Source: Treponema sp.
Lineage (GTDB): Bacteria; Spirochaetota; Spirochaetia; Treponematales; Breznakiellaceae
Direction: 5' to 3'
Length of the DNA stretch: 6,538 nt
Assembly: GCA_031289935.1 (NCBI GenBank)
Contig: JAITON010000204.1
Location: 1-6,538, forward strand
Made by a program: the position numbers and the translations under genes. How positions within the stretch are numbered: the first letter of the stretch is position 1; every line of letters starts with the position of its first letter. The notes beneath the pieces are model-generated. The model was given only the letters and a program-made list of their open reading frames with translations. It ran no database searches and was not told the origin of the DNA. Positions 6,152-6,538 of the stretch are shown in pieces.

Positions 6152-6538
6152 ATGGCAACATTAAATATGAACGCAACGCCGGAGACCGTGTGGGCGCTGT
6201 TACAGGAAGTTGCGGTATCGCAGAAGGAAACGGACAAGAAGTTCCAGGAAACAGCCGCGCAGATAAAGGAAACGGACCGGCAGATGAAGGAAACGGACAA
6301 AAAGATTGACACCCTGAATAAGCAGATGGGCGGTCTGCATAATAGCTTTGGAGTACTGGCGGAACACCTGGTTGCGCCCAATATCGCGGAAAAGTTTAAT
6401 GCCCTGGGGTATCACTTTGACTCGATTGCGCCGGGGGGCAAGAAGCTGCTGGACGAACAGGGCAACATTCTTGCCCAAGTCGATCTGTTGCTGGAAAACG
6501 GAGAGTACTCGGTGGCGGTGGAGGTAAAAAGCCGGCCC
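6152..6538 (+). CDS. Coiled-coil protein with PD-(D/E)XK nuclease-like core (DUF3782-like), 3' end cut by window
   Basis: The 129 codons are open to the window edge, so the C-terminus is missing. Residues 24-58 form five heptads (QKETDKK, FQETAAQ, IKETDRQ, MKETDKK, IDTLNKQ), a predicted coiled coil. After a linker with GVLAEHLVAPN (67-77), the sequence VDLLLENGEYSVAVEVKSR (110-128) gives Asp111 and Glu124-Val-Lys126, the pattern of a PD-(D/E)XK fold; Glu71 could be the helix acid. Proteins of this design are annotated as DUF3782 or nuclease-superfamily proteins of unknown role, often in many copies per genome in cyanobacteria and some spirochaetes. GGAG (6142-6145) lies 6 nt before the ATG. 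It follows a terminator and is probably a separate unit from the glycerol genes, but I see no convincing promoter of its own. Nuclease activity is not established. Confidence 0.65.
   Translation, partial: MATLNMNATPETVWALLQEVAVSQKETDKKFQETAAQIKETDRQMKETDKKIDTLNKQMGGLHNSFGVLAEHLVAPNIAEKFNALGYHFDSIAPGGKKLLDEQGNILAQVDLLLENGEYSVAVEVKSRP
6221..6304 (+). repeat. Four imperfect 21-bp tandem units coding the coiled-coil heptads
   Basis: Units begin at 6221, 6242, 6263 and 6284. The core AAGGAAACGGAC is identical in units 1, 3 and 4 (6224-6235, 6266-6277, 6287-6298), and unit 2 is diverged. Each unit encodes one seven-residue heptad, so copy-number change would lengthen or shorten the coiled coil without shifting frame. 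Confidence 0.75.

Overview
This window is bacterial DNA, GC-rich (roughly 60% by eye), with all genes on the + strand. Arginine is coded mostly by CGG, and Gly/Ala/Pro codons mostly end in G or C. No rRNA or phylogenetic marker is present, so the host is uncertain. The GlpP-type regulator is best known from Firmicutes. The coiled-coil plus nuclease-fold protein at the right end, with its KETD heptads, recalls proteins that are numerous in gut spirochaetes (termite-gut Treponema relatives) and cyanobacteria. A spirochaete is my low-confidence guess.

Layout. 22-615 is a complete glpP-type gene (glycerol-3-phosphate-responsive antiterminator). 616-753 is a regulatory gap holding, in order, an imperfect palindrome (640-661), a good sigma70-type promoter (666-694), a short leader with a GC-rich hairpin (714-731) and a strong ribosome binding site. 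Four tightly spaced genes follow, with gaps of 9, 16 and 13 nt: an Ldh2-family malate/lactate dehydrogenase (754-1860), a malic enzyme (1870-3327), glycerol kinase glpK (3344-4828) and a cytoplasmic beta-lactamase-fold serine hydrolase/esterase (4842-6056). The unit closes with an intrinsic terminator (6116-6138). From 6152 a new gene runs off the window: an N-terminal heptad coiled coil followed by a PD-(D/E)XK-like core (DUF3782-like).

How the genes fit together (inference). GlpK traps glycerol as glycerol-3-phosphate, which is the ligand sensed by GlpP, so regulator and target adjoin. The two malate-handling enzymes could interconvert malate, oxaloacetate/pyruvate and reduced cofactors, balancing the extra reductant that glycerol carries. 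The serine hydrolase might release glycerol or an acyl group from an ester. No glycerol facilitator and no glycerol-3-phosphate dehydrogenase lie in the window.

I found no CRISPR array, insertion sequence, tRNA or rRNA. I see no clearly new biological system. The points most worth a second look are the unusual make-up of the glpK operon, its compact promoter/leader region, and the loss of known allosteric sites in GlpK.
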